Shown piece after piece: positions 24,379 through 33,332 of a DNA stretch of 64,000 nucleotides. Each line of letters begins with the position of its first letter. The first letter of the stretch is position 1. Position numbers and translations under genes: made by a program. Origin of the DNA: GCA-2737725 sp965229355 (GTDB lineage: Bacteria > Pseudomonadota > Alphaproteobacteria > Rhodospirillales > Rhodospirillaceae); NCBI GenBank assembly GCA_965229355.1, contig OZ245869.1, positions 1,860,001 through 1,924,000 on the forward strand, given 5' to 3'. The notes under the pieces were generated by a model that saw only the letters and a program-made list of their open reading frames with translations, was not told the origin of the DNA and ran no database searches.

Positions 24379-26091
24379 TTAGGTGACGCTAAAGCCTGTT
24401 TTGGCCAGCAGCGCATAGAATTCGCGCACTGCTTTTTCTTTTTCCACAGGGTCGGGAATGTCGGCGGTGTATTCGCTCACGAAGTCTTTGCGTTTCAAGT
24501 AGCCAACCACGCTGTCACGGGCGATGGATGTCGCTTTGCCTTCGGTTAACACGCCGCCGGTGCAGAACATCACCAAGCGCTTTGCGCGCTCGCGGAATGG
24601 CAGCGACGGATCGTCGATACGCTCGATGACCTTGTTGCTGATAATATATTCCGACACCACGACGTCGAACTTGTTAGCCAATGCACCCTTTAAAGGTTCG
24701 CCCAGCTTTGAATCCAGCACAATGCGCTGAACCTGGGCCGCTTCTTGCAAGCGTGCCTTTTGCGTTTTGGCTTCCGGCGCGATGCTTTGCACCGTGTTCA
24801 ACTGACCTGCAAAAGTTTTGAGCTGCGTGATGATGGCGTCTGTCAGGTTCGGGTCGCCCTCCGGATCGTACATTTCGATCAGGTAGACAAATTTGCGCGT
24901 GGTCGATGTCAGCTTGTCGCGCACTTCTTCCATGGCTTTCTTGCGGCCAGCCATGCCACCGACGTTGATCAGGCGCGCCCAACGATCAGTTAAGCCATAA
25001 GCCATGCTGCGTCCGCCGGTCACACCCAGGTCGGTCACAACGCGGTTCAAGATTTGCAGGAAGATGTCTTTATCAGCTTGTTGATCTTCGCTGTTGGTCA
25101 GGCGTGTGGGCCCGCGCAAATCGCGTTCGATACGATCAAACAGGATTTTCTTCGAGCGCGGCAGGGCGTTGCCCGCAAACAGAAGGTTCAGCAGATCCAC
25201 CAGTTCTTCCATGGCGAACTTGCTGGGTTGGCATTTGCCTTCCATCAGGTCGAGCATGCGCATAACCGCATCGCCCATGTGCTTTGATACGCCAATCACA
25301 TCTTTCACGACGGTCTTGGCAATCAGGATGTCCGACAGCATTTCGTCGACCATGTCTTTGCCGCGCTGATCTTTCAGCGTCTTGGCCATGGGCAGCAGTT
25401 CGGCCATCTTGCCGAGCCAGCCAGTCCACTGGGTCGAGGTGCGGGCGAATGCAACAGACGATAAGTAGCGGCGCTCTTCGGCGTCGGCTGTCTTGCTGTC
25501 GACTTGCGCTAACAGTTCATCCAACGAAATGCCCTTGAACTCAGGCAATGGCTTGTTGTCGATCTCGCGGGCGCGCGCGGCAATCTTATCGACGGCTGCG
25601 TATATAATGTCTTTGCGCTTGCGGCTGTCTTGGTTGGTGGCGCGGGCATGCAACGAGGCGATCTTATCGACCGCCGACGGGATCATGCTGTCCAGGCTGA
25701 GTGCGCGCTTTAAGTTCTTATGGCTGTGCAGCATCTCGAAGGGAGTGATCTCGTTCTTTTCGAGATACTTCGAGAACAGCCGCGACATCGTGGTGCGCGC
25801 CTGGGTTTCATAATACTCAGAGACCTCTTCGCAGAGCGGAGCTTCGTCCACAGGGGTGACGGTAAAGTCCTCCTGCTTCTCGTTCTCCTTCATCTGCTTG
25901 AAGATTTCGCTTTCGCGCACGTTATCGCTGCCGAAGTGCGATTCTTTGATGATCCGCACACCTTCGGTGTCTTTAAGCGACAAATACTCTTCGGCTTTGC
26001 GCCGCGCGGATTCCTCCGACTGCAGCACATCTTTGATCGACCACTTGTTCTTGTTGAACAACTGGACTTCGAATTTTACGCGGGCATTCAT
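24379..26091 (-). CDS. Large cytosolic protein of unknown function
   Basis: A 570-residue protein I do not recognise. Residues 1-55 look like a small separate domain (FEVQLFNKNKWSIKDV and SARRKAEEYLSLKDTEGVRI, beta then helix). The rest, from about 85, is predominantly helical and charged with few cysteines and no signal peptide or membrane helix. Similar short stretches VDKIASLHARA and VDKIAARAREI occur at about 140-172. No nucleotide-binding or catalytic motif is apparent. It is convergent with the bufferin operon and downstream of the acyl-CoA synthetase gene (121-bp gap). Frame integrity and codon use support a real gene. Confidence 0.75.
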   Translation of the reverse strand: MNARVKFEVQLFNKNKWSIKDVLQSEESARRKAEEYLSLKDTEGVRIIKESHFGSDNVRESEIFKQMKENEKQEDFTVTPVDEAPLCEEVSEYYETQARTTMSRLFSKYLEKNEITPFEMLHSHKNLKRALSLDSMIPSAVDKIASLHARATNQDSRKRKDIIYAAVDKIAARAREIDNKPLPEFKGISLDELLAQVDSKTADAEERRYLSSVAFARTSTQWTGWLGKMAELLPMAKTLKDQRGKDMVDEMLSDILIAKTVVKDVIGVSKHMGDAVMRMLDLMEGKCQPSKFAMEELVDLLNLLFAGNALPRSKKILFDRIERDLRGPTRLTNSEDQQADKDIFLQILNRVVTDLGVTGGRSMAYGLTDRWARLINVGGMAGRKKAMEEVRDKLTSTTRKFVYLIEMYDPEGDPNLTDAIITQLKTFAGQLNTVQSIAPEAKTQKARLQEAAQVQRIVLDSKLGEPLKGALANKFDVVVSEYIISNKVIERIDDPSLPFRERAKRLVMFCTGGVLTEGKATSIARDSVVGYLKRKDFVSEYTADIPDPVEKEKAVREFYALLAKTGFSVT

Positions 26092-26212
26092 CCCGTCTTC
26101 TTATCCCCATCCCGAGAGACGCGGAGTGTCGTAGCAAATTGTTAATGATACGCAAAGGGAACATGCAACCGGCGGTCGGGAAAAAGGCCCCAACAGGCCT
26201 TGCGGATGGTGC

Positions 26213-27844
26213 TTATGGTAGCGAGAAGTCCTTGAATTGCTCGCGAAGCTTGGTCTTTTGGATTTTCCCTGTGGCTCCTAAGGGAATCGCCTCGACGAAG
26301 GCAATCGCGTCGGGCAACCACCATTTGGGCACTTTCGTCACCAGATAGTCGTTCATCTCCTGCAGACTCGGCTTCTCAGGGCCCTTGGCGACGCAAATCA
26401 ATAGCGGGCGTTCCAACCACTTCGGATGCGGTACCCCAATCACGGCAGCATGTGCAATGAGGGGGTGGCCGAGGGCTGCATTCTCCAAATCGACCGAACT
26501 GATCCACTCGCCGCCAGACTTGATCACGTCTTTCGCCCGGTCGGTGATTTGCATGTAGCCATCTGGATCAAGGGTCGCGATGTCGCCCGTGTCAAACCAG
26601 CCATCGGCTGTGAGGGGCGACGTTTCGGACTTAAAGTAGCGCTTTACAATCCAAGGGCCCCGCACTTGGAGGTGCCCCGCGCTCTTACCGTCGTGCGGCA
26701 GAATGTTGTTCTCGTCATCGACAATGCGCAGATCAACGCCAAACACCGCGCGGCCTTGTTTCAGCTTCTGCGGCATTTGCTCAGCGCGGGACTTGCCCAA
26801 GAATTTCGGTTTGAGTGTGTTGACCACACCCAGCGGCGTCATCTCGGTCATGCCCCAAGCATGGTTCACTTCAACGCCGAACTCTGTCTCGAAGGCTTCG
26901 ATCAGCATTTCAGAGGCGGCGGCCCCGCCCACCAGAACGCGTGTCAACGCATGCGGCTTGCGGCCCTTCTCGCGCATCGTGGCCAGCAGGCCCATCCATA
27001 CGGTTGGCACACCTTGCGAGCAAGTGACGTTCTCGGTATCCATCAGTTCGAACAAGCTGGGGCCATCTAACTTGGCACCCGGCATGATGACCGCGCAGCC
27101 GCTCATAGGCGCGGCGTAGGGCAAGCCCCAGGCGTTGACGTGAAACATCGGCACGACGGGCAGCGTGCGATCATGCACGGACAAGCCCATCGTTGCGGTG
27201 GTGCAGACAGCATAAGAGTGCAGCATCAGGGCGCGGTGGCTGTACAGTACGCCTTTCGGATTGCCGGTTGTGCCCGACGTGTAGCAAAGGGAAGCCGCCG
27301 TGTTTTCATCGAATTCGGGGAACACATAATCTGCGGGCTGCGCGGCCAGCAAGTCTTCGTACATCAGCACATCAGAAAGTGCCGGATTTGTGGGCTTATG
27401 TGATGCATCACTGAGCGCAATCCGCCCCTTTAAACTGGGGCTTCCTTTGCAGTTGGCAGCAACAGCGTCCGCAAACGTGAGATCAAAGAACACCAGCTTA
27501 TCTTCGGCGTGATCGATGATGTACTTCATCTGATCGCCGGACAGTCTTGGATTGATCGTGTGGCAAATCGCACCAATACCAGCGACAGCGTAGTACAACT
27601 CCATATGGCGCCAGCTGTTCCAGGCAATTGTCGCAACACGGTCGCCGGGCTTAATGCCCAGTGCGATCAGCGCGCGGGCGAGTTGCTGTGTGCGCGTCCA
27701 CATCGCATCGTAGGTGATGCGATGGATCGGGCCCTCAACACTCCTCGTTACAACTTCGGTATCAGAATGAAATTGTGCTGCGAACTCCAACAATGATGTG
27801 ACCAGCAGTGGGCGATCCATCATCAGGCCGGGCAGGACTGTCAT
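26213..27844 (-). CDS. Acyl-CoA synthetase, AlkK/medium-to-long-chain type
   Basis: A 543-residue adenylate-forming enzyme that activates fatty acids to acyl-CoA. The P-loop-like motif YTSGTTGNPKGV is at 188-199, PMFHVNAWG and HAWGMTEMTPLG follow, then GWFDTGD, DRAKDVIKSGGEWISS and the C-terminal catalytic K527 (GATGKIQK). The sequence resembles AlkK-like synthetases for medium or long chains more than FadD. AGGAG lies 7 nt before the ATG and sits in one arm of a perfect palindrome. The acid used in vivo cannot be told from the sequence. Confidence 0.9.
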   Translation of the reverse strand: MTVLPGLMMDRPLLVTSLLEFAAQFHSDTEVVTRSVEGPIHRITYDAMWTRTQQLARALIALGIKPGDRVATIAWNSWRHMELYYAVAGIGAICHTINPRLSGDQMKYIIDHAEDKLVFFDLTFADAVAANCKGSPSLKGRIALSDASHKPTNPALSDVLMYEDLLAAQPADYVFPEFDENTAASLCYTSGTTGNPKGVLYSHRALMLHSYAVCTTATMGLSVHDRTLPVVPMFHVNAWGLPYAAPMSGCAVIMPGAKLDGPSLFELMDTENVTCSQGVPTVWMGLLATMREKGRKPHALTRVLVGGAAASEMLIEAFETEFGVEVNHAWGMTEMTPLGVVNTLKPKFLGKSRAEQMPQKLKQGRAVFGVDLRIVDDENNILPHDGKSAGHLQVRGPWIVKRYFKSETSPLTADGWFDTGDIATLDPDGYMQITDRAKDVIKSGGEWISSVDLENAALGHPLIAHAAVIGVPHPKWLERPLLICVAKGPEKPSLQEMNDYLVTKVPKWWLPDAIAFVEAIPLGATGKIQKTKLREQFKDFSLP

Positions 27845-27851
27845 TGGGCGG

Positions 27852-27869
27852 CTCCTGCAAATGCAGGAG
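27852..27869. promoter_or_regulatory. Perfect 18-bp palindrome over the acyl-CoA synthetase ribosome site
   Basis: CTCCTGCA-AA-TGCAGGAG. The AGGAG of the minus-strand ribosome site is one end of the palindrome. It may be an operator for a dimeric regulator, or an RNA hairpin (opened to a four-base loop) that hides the ribosome site. Confidence 0.5.
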
Positions 27870-28005
27870 ATTTACAGGGGGAATTTGTGGAGAACGTGAA
27901 CAACATGCGGCTGTCGTGACCCCTTTAAAGAACCTGAAAACCCAGGCTACATGTCTGAGGATCGTGACCGCACTTCACGTCTTCGTAAAGAGTACGCAGG
28001 TGGAA

Positions 28006-28479
28006 TTACGTGGGCAGTGGGAGTGCAGTGCGAAAGCTCACCTGCTTGAGGGCGAAGCTGGATTGGATACTGGCGATGACGGGAATGCGCGTCAGGTGTT
28101 CTTTCAAAAAACTCTCGTAGGCCGCTAAGTCGGCGGTGACGACGCGCAGCAAATAGTCGGCGGTGCCGGTCATCAGGTAGCACTCCATCACTTGCGGTAA
28201 TTGGCGAATGCGCCCCTCGAAATCATCCAGCGCGTGTTCCGATTGTTCTTTTAACGTCACCGAGATGAATACGTTCACCGGCAGCCCAACGGCTTTTTGA
28301 TCCAGCAGGGTCATGTAGCCTTTGATGATGCCCTCGTCTTCGAGGCGGCGGAGACGACGTAAGCAGGGCGAGGGCGAGAGGCCAATGCGCTCGGCCAGAT
28401 CGACGTTACTCAGGCGTGCGTCCTCCTGAACCGTCGTCAGAATGCGCAAGTCCGTCTCGTCGATCTCAGTTTTTGGCAT
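28006..28479 (-). CDS. Lrp/AsnC family transcriptional regulator
   Basis: A 157-residue regulator with an N-terminal helix-turn-helix (residues about 5-60: DETDLRILTTVQEDARLSNV, then LAERIGLSPSPCLRRLRRLE) and a C-terminal RAM effector-binding domain (about 70-145: VNVFISVTL, VMECYLMTGTADYLLRVV). Lrp-type proteins respond to amino acids. It is divergent from a 2-oxoacid dehydrogenase E1-like gene 130 bp away, the arrangement of mdeR-mdeB in Pseudomonas, so local control of that gene is a reasonable inference. Confidence 0.92.
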   Translation of the reverse strand: MPKTEIDETDLRILTTVQEDARLSNVDLAERIGLSPSPCLRRLRRLEDEGIIKGYMTLLDQKAVGLPVNVFISVTLKEQSEHALDDFEGRIRQLPQVMECYLMTGTADYLLRVVTADLAAYESFLKEHLTRIPVIASIQSSFALKQVSFRTALPLPT

Positions 28480-28609
28480 AAATCACCAATATACGGCATT
28501 AATAGTATTAAATATTGCCTTTTAGCTGTTTGAAACGCAAGAAATAACAAGGACATGCCCCGCCATTAACGTTTAGCTTTTCGCGATGTTAAGACGGGGA
28601 GAAGCAGCC

Positions 28610-30982
28610 GTGATCGAAGCCACGCAAGTTGCGCATTTAAAAACGTTGGAGCGGAAAATTCTGTGGCTGGCCACATGGATGATCCACAACGCCAACAACG
28701 TTCGCGATAACGGCGACGGCATTAAGGTCGGCGGGCACCAAGCCTCAAGCGCCTCCATGGCAACCGTGCTGACGGCGCTTTATCTGCACACCCTGCGCCC
28801 GGAAGACCGCGTGGCCGTGAAACCGCACGCAGGCCCGGTGTTCCACGCCATTCAATATCTGCTCGGCAACCAGCAACTCGAGCGGATGAAGAATTTCCGC
28901 GGCTTTGGTGGCGTGCAGCCGTACCCGTCTAAAACCAAAGATAAAGCCGATGTGGATTTTTCGACAGGCTCGGTGGGTTTGGGTGTTGCTGAAACGTTAT
29001 TCGCCGCCCTGGTGCAAGACTATCTGCATGCGCATGAGCTGGTGGCTGCTAACACACCCAAAGGCCGCATGATCGCGCTGTTGGGCGATGCCGAATTGGA
29101 TGAAGGCAATATCTACGAAGCGCTTCTGGAAGGCTGGAAGCACGAAGTGAAAAATGTGTGGTGGATTGTCGACTACAACCGCCAAAGCTTGGACGGTGTG
29201 GTGAACGATCAGTTGTTCAAACGCATCACCGGCTTTTTTGAAACGGTCGACTGGAATGTCGTGCTGCTGAAGTACGGCTTGAAGCTGGATGCTATTTTCA
29301 AAACGCCGATTGGTCCGGCCTTGAAAAGCTGGATCGATGATTGCCCCAACCAATTGTATTCGGCCCTGACGTTCCAAGGTGGGGCTGCGTGGCGCGAACA
29401 TTTGGCGCGCGATCTGAAAGATGCGCCAGGTCTCGATCAGCTTTTAAAGTCGCACGATGACAAACAACTCCATGCGCTGATGACCAACTTAGGTGGTCAT
29501 GACATGGAGGCGATTATCCGCGCGTTTAATGAAGCGAGCAAAACCGACACGCCAACATGCTTTATTGCCTACACCATCAAAGGCTCTGGCTTGCCGCTCG
29601 CGGGCCATAAAGACAATCACGCCGGCATCATGAACGATGACCAGATCGCGAAATTCCGGGCTGAATTGGGCATCGCTGAAGGTCAAGAGTGGGAACAGTT
29701 CGCAGGCTTGGAGACGCAAGAGAAAGACTTGCGCGCGTTCTTAGAGACCGTGCCGTTCAAAAAACGCATCACACGCGAGCAACAGCCCAAAGCAGCCCCC
29801 ATTATTCCCGTGCATGACTTAGTGCCGCCGAAAGGCGAGCGCATGTCGACGCAGGAAGTCTTCGGCAAGATCATGAACGAGCTGGGCAAGAGCGATACGC
29901 CACTTGCCAATCGCATTGTCACCACATCGCCTGACGTGACGGTGTCTACAAATTTAGGCGGCTGGGTGAACCAACGCAGCCCGTTCCATACCAAACGGCG
30001 CGAAGATATTTTCCGGCAGATGCACGTCCCCTCACCGCAGAAGTGGGCGCAAGACCCCAAGGGTCAACACATCGAGCTGGGTATTGCAGAGAATAATTTA
30101 TTCTTGCTACTCGGCGCGCTTGGCTTGTCGGCAGATTTGTTTGATACGCGCTTGTTGCCGGTGGGCACGCTGTACGATCCGTTCATCGCGCGTGGTCTCG
30201 ATGCGATGACGTATGCCTGCTACCAAGATGCACGCTTTATGTTGGTCGCTACACCATCAGGCATCACGTTGGGGCCTGAAGGTGGAGCGCACCAATCGGT
30301 GATCACGCCGTTGATTGGCATGGGCCACCCCAATTTGGCGTACTTCGAACCGATTTATGCTGATGAACTGGCACCCATCATGACGTGGGCGTTTGACCAT
30401 ATGCAAAAGCCTGATGGTGGCTCGGTGTATTTGCGCTTGTCCACGCGGCCGATGCAGCAACCGAACCGCACACTCACGCCGGATTTGCGCGCCGATATTT
30501 TAGCAGGCGCATACTGGGTGAAAAAGCCTGCACCGGGCTCAGAGTTGGTGATTGCGTATTGTGGCGTGACCGCGCCGGAAGCGACGGCGGCCTATGATGC
30601 GATCTTGGAAGATGTGCCGGATGCTGGCTTGCTGGCCATCACTTCGCCTGATCGTTTGCATGCGGGTTTCCGTGCGGCGTCTGTCGCACGACGCAATGGC
30701 GACCGGTTTGCCTTCAGTCATATCGAAAAGCTGCTGGCGCCTTTAAGTCCGCGCGCAGGTATCGTGACGGTGCAAGACGGTCACCCGACCGCGTTGAACT
30801 GGTTGGGCTCCGTGCGCGGTCATCGTTGCCAAAGCTTAGGCGTTGATCGCTTTGGCCAAGCGGGTGATATCGCAAGCCTCTACCGTGAATACGGCTTGGA
30901 CAGTGAAACGGTGATTGATGCTGTCGCCGATGTCGTGCTGGCCGAACTGCGCGGTTTCGTACCCAGCATGGCTGCTGAATAG
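28610..30982 (+). CDS. Homodimeric-type 2-oxoacid dehydrogenase E1 component (AceE/MdeB-like)
   Basis: A 790-residue thiamin diphosphate enzyme. The ThDP/Mg motif is GDAELDEGN at 159 to DYN at 188-190; GGHQASSASMATVLTALY (H43) and the HAGPVFH and FSTGSVGLG segments match homodimeric pyruvate dehydrogenase E1. It is shorter than E. coli AceE (887), lacking part of the N-terminus, and closer to MdeB-like E1 proteins thought to use 2-oxobutyrate. No E2 or E3 gene is adjacent. The GTG at 28610 has GGGGAG 8 nt upstream and is preferred to the ATG at 28586, which has no ribosome site. Substrate uncertain: pyruvate or 2-oxobutyrate. Confidence 0.88.
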   Translation: MIEATQVAHLKTLERKILWLATWMIHNANNVRDNGDGIKVGGHQASSASMATVLTALYLHTLRPEDRVAVKPHAGPVFHAIQYLLGNQQLERMKNFRGFGGVQPYPSKTKDKADVDFSTGSVGLGVAETLFAALVQDYLHAHELVAANTPKGRMIALLGDAELDEGNIYEALLEGWKHEVKNVWWIVDYNRQSLDGVVNDQLFKRITGFFETVDWNVVLLKYGLKLDAIFKTPIGPALKSWIDDCPNQLYSALTFQGGAAWREHLARDLKDAPGLDQLLKSHDDKQLHALMTNLGGHDMEAIIRAFNEASKTDTPTCFIAYTIKGSGLPLAGHKDNHAGIMNDDQIAKFRAELGIAEGQEWEQFAGLETQEKDLRAFLETVPFKKRITREQQPKAAPIIPVHDLVPPKGERMSTQEVFGKIMNELGKSDTPLANRIVTTSPDVTVSTNLGGWVNQRSPFHTKRREDIFRQMHVPSPQKWAQDPKGQHIELGIAENNLFLLLGALGLSADLFDTRLLPVGTLYDPFIARGLDAMTYACYQDARFMLVATPSGITLGPEGGAHQSVITPLIGMGHPNLAYFEPIYADELAPIMTWAFDHMQKPDGGSVYLRLSTRPMQQPNRTLTPDLRADILAGAYWVKKPAPGSELVIAYCGVTAPEATAAYDAILEDVPDAGLLAITSPDRLHAGFRAASVARRNGDRFAFSHIEKLLAPLSPRAGIVTVQDGHPTALNWLGSVRGHRCQSLGVDRFGQAGDIASLYREYGLDSETVIDAVADVVLAELRGFVPSMAAE

Positions 30983-31040
30983 TCAGCTTGAGTTCACTCT
31001 TTTGTCATGGTGTGCTGCGCGCTTGAATGGAGCGCGGAGT

Positions 31041-31901
31041 ATGTCTGAGTTTGTAAAACCACAACCCGATAACACGGCTGTGCGCGTGGCGTTGTGGCGT
31101 GCACTGCACGTGCAATCTGATCTGCTGCCGCATGTGTTCGCGGATGAAATTGGTTTAGCGTTAGCTAACTCCGAAGTGGGGTGGCGCACACGGCCCGATA
31201 TGCACCTGCAAGGTACCGGCCCGTTCCGAGCTTCGATTGTAGGCCGCGCCCGCTTTGTTGAAGATGCGCTCGCCGAACAGATTGACCGTGGCGTTGCGCA
31301 ATACGTCATCTTAGGCGCAGGGCTTGATACATTCGTGCAGCGCAAACCCGATGTGGCAGCAAAGTTGCAAGTTTTTGAAGTCGATCAACCTGGTCCGCAA
31401 AGTTGGAAGCGCCAACGCTTGCTGGATTTAGGGTTTGGCATTCCGCCCCATTTGCACTTGGTGCCCGTAAACTTCGAAGAAGGCGAGGACTGGGTGCAGA
31501 AGTTGGTCGCCGATGGTTTTAAAACCAACCAGCCTGCGCTGATCTCATCGTTAGGGGTCAGCATGTATCTCACGCGCGAGGCCGTGACAGCGATGCTGCG
31601 CCAAGTGGCGGGCTTGGCGAAGGGCACAACCATCGTGATCAGTTTTATTTTACCCTTTGAACATGCCGATGCAGATTTGCAGCCCTTCTTGGAACGTGCA
31701 GCCCAAGGGGCCGCGGCCAGCGGCACGCCGTTCTTAAGCTTCTTTACGCCAGACGACATGATGGCACTGGCCCGAGAGGCAGGGTTTGCCACCATCGCGC
31801 ATGTTTCAGCGGCTGATCTGGGGGACCGTTATTTCGCGGGGCGCAGCGATGGCTTACGTCCGCCCACCAACACGGAAGAGCTGTTGGTGGCCACGATTTA
31901 A
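31041..31901 (+). CDS. Class I SAM methyltransferase, PPM1/LCMT family
   Basis: A 286-residue methyltransferase of the leucine carboxyl methyltransferase-like group common in bacteria, often in secondary metabolism. The SAM-binding loop LGAGLDTF is at 91-98, with FEVDQPGPQSWKRQRL and GVSMYLTREAV (post-motif aromatic loop) diagnostic for the family. Start at 31041 (MSEFVKPQP) has GGAG 8 nt upstream; a longer frame overlaps the upstream E1 gene. It lies 58 bp downstream of that gene on the same strand, possibly cotranscribed. Methyl acceptor unknown. Confidence 0.88.
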   Translation: MSEFVKPQPDNTAVRVALWRALHVQSDLLPHVFADEIGLALANSEVGWRTRPDMHLQGTGPFRASIVGRARFVEDALAEQIDRGVAQYVILGAGLDTFVQRKPDVAAKLQVFEVDQPGPQSWKRQRLLDLGFGIPPHLHLVPVNFEEGEDWVQKLVADGFKTNQPALISSLGVSMYLTREAVTAMLRQVAGLAKGTTIVISFILPFEHADADLQPFLERAAQGAAASGTPFLSFFTPDDMMALAREAGFATIAHVSAADLGDRYFAGRSDGLRPPTNTEELLVATI

Positions 31902-31923
31902 GACGCTTTAGCTTTAAGCAGCT

Positions 31924-32367
31924 TTAGAATTTGCGGATCATCACCACGCCCGCGACCAACAGCGCCGCGCCAATGGCGCGCCCCGGTGTGACGGCGGTTT
32001 GCGGGAAGTTCAGCCAGCCAAAATGATCGCACAACATGGCGATGAACACTTGGCCTGCAATGACCAAGCTAAACGTCACGCTGGCGCCTAAGCGCGGGGC
32101 TGCTGTGAGTGTTGTAAACACCACCAGAATTCCACACAGGCCACTGAACCAGGCCCACCAAGGGACCGATGAAAATTGTTCTGATGTGGGCCACGGTGTC
32201 CGCAAGGCCATCAGCACACACGCCATAACAATGGTGCCGCTGGCAAAATTGACACCTACCGCAAACAAGGGGCCGGCAGTCCGCATCCCAATGGCTGCAT
32301 TCATCGCCGCTTGCAGGGGCAGTACGCCACCCGCCAAAATACACATCGCCATCAAAGCTAGTTGCAC
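31924..32367 (-). CDS. Small DMT-family transporter, YdcZ/DUF606 type
   Basis: A 147-residue inner-membrane protein with five hydrophobic helices. The start GGVLPLQAAMNAAIG and the end VTPGRAIGAALLVAGVVMIR fit the DUF606 half-size transporters, which act as dimers of the drug/metabolite superfamily. It is convergent with the methyltransferase gene, 22 bp away. Substrate unknown. Confidence 0.8.
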   Translation of the reverse strand: MQLALMAMCILAGGVLPLQAAMNAAIGMRTAGPLFAVGVNFASGTIVMACVLMALRTPWPTSEQFSSVPWWAWFSGLCGILVVFTTLTAAPRLGASVTFSLVIAGQVFIAMLCDHFGWLNFPQTAVTPGRAIGAALLVAGVVMIRKF

Positions 32368-32444
32368 TGCAAAAACTCCTTTATCACGCGCACATCCAGG
32401 CGCTGCGCGGCTTGCACGTTAATGATTTAACCCTGGTTTTGGTG

Positions 32445-32450
32445 TATAAT
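32445..32450 (+). promoter_or_regulatory. Consensus -10 hexamer upstream of the TonB-like gene
   Basis: TATAAT preceded directly by TGG TG at 91 bp before the start codon. The nearest -35-like sequence (TGATTT at 32423-32428, 16 bp away) is poor, so the promoter is uncertain. Confidence 0.35.
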
Positions 32451-32541
32451 TACCGCGTATGCGATGTCACGTCTTTCGCAGTATTGCCCTTTATGATGAC
32501 ACGCCTCGCATAAAGAATGTTGAGACAAGGAGTGTGCGGCC

Positions 32542-33306
32542 ATGACCGTGACAAAACGTAAGTCGATGTTCTCACCCATTTTGGTGATCGTCCTTCTCGC
32601 CGTTGTCGGCGGAGCAGTCTTTATGCTGCGCGAAGACCCCAAGGCCGAGATCAAAGATTTAAAAAGCCTTGTTCAGGTGAATTACGGCGCGAAGAAGTAC
32701 AACGAATCTGTTGTGAATGCGAATAAAGGATTAGCGCTGGCCCAAGAACATTTGGGCTCCAAAAATCCTGACACCTTGTATTTTGCGCAAGCTGTCTCGG
32801 AGGGCTATGAAGCCTTAGGCGATAAGAAGAATTTAGTGCCCGCGCTCAATCGCGAGATCGATCTGCGCATCGCCGCCGGTCAAGCTGAGCAGAAGCTACA
32901 GTTAAAACGTACAACGGCCATCAAATATGCAATTGAGATTGGCGATAAGCAAACGGCAACCAAGCAAGCAGTAGCCATTTCAAAAGCCATTGGCATGGCG
33001 CCGGGCAAAGATCCGCAGCCGGTTTATCGGACCGATACCAAATACCCGCCCGAGCAATTCAGCCAAGGCATTGAAGGCGATGTGGAGATCACTTACAGCC
33101 TCGAAGCCAATGGCGCGGTGATGGATGCGCAAGTGACAAAGCAAACCACCAAGGCCAAGCCGCCGACAGTGTTTGATGCAGCCGCCCTGGAAAGCTTCAA
33201 GACGTGGCGCTTCACACCCATGCTGCAAGACGGCAAGCCCATCCCAAGCCAAGGGCATAAATTCACGCTGATGTTCCGGTTGGGTGGGCAAGGCGCGGGT
33301 CGCTAA
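32542..33306 (+). CDS. Membrane-anchored protein with TPR-like region and TonB C-terminal domain
   Basis: A 254-residue protein with one transmembrane helix at about 11-29, a helical TPR-like region (about 38-155: YGAKKYNESVVNANKGLALA, SEGYEALGDK) and a TonB-type C-terminal domain (about 165-250: TKYPPEQFSQGIEGDVEITY, then AALESFKTWRFTPM). Such periplasmic domains contact outer-membrane proteins, but no exbB, exbD or receptor gene is close, so a structural or unknown role is possible. AAGGAG lies 9 nt before the ATG. Signal-anchor topology puts the bulk in the periplasm. Confidence 0.75.
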   Translation: MTVTKRKSMFSPILVIVLLAVVGGAVFMLREDPKAEIKDLKSLVQVNYGAKKYNESVVNANKGLALAQEHLGSKNPDTLYFAQAVSEGYEALGDKKNLVPALNREIDLRIAAGQAEQKLQLKRTTAIKYAIEIGDKQTATKQAVAISKAIGMAPGKDPQPVYRTDTKYPPEQFSQGIEGDVEITYSLEANGAVMDAQVTKQTTKAKPPTVFDAAALESFKTWRFTPMLQDGKPIPSQGHKFTLMFRLGGQGAGR

Positions 33307-33332
33307 GTATGTGTCGTTAAGGCGCTTGCTCT

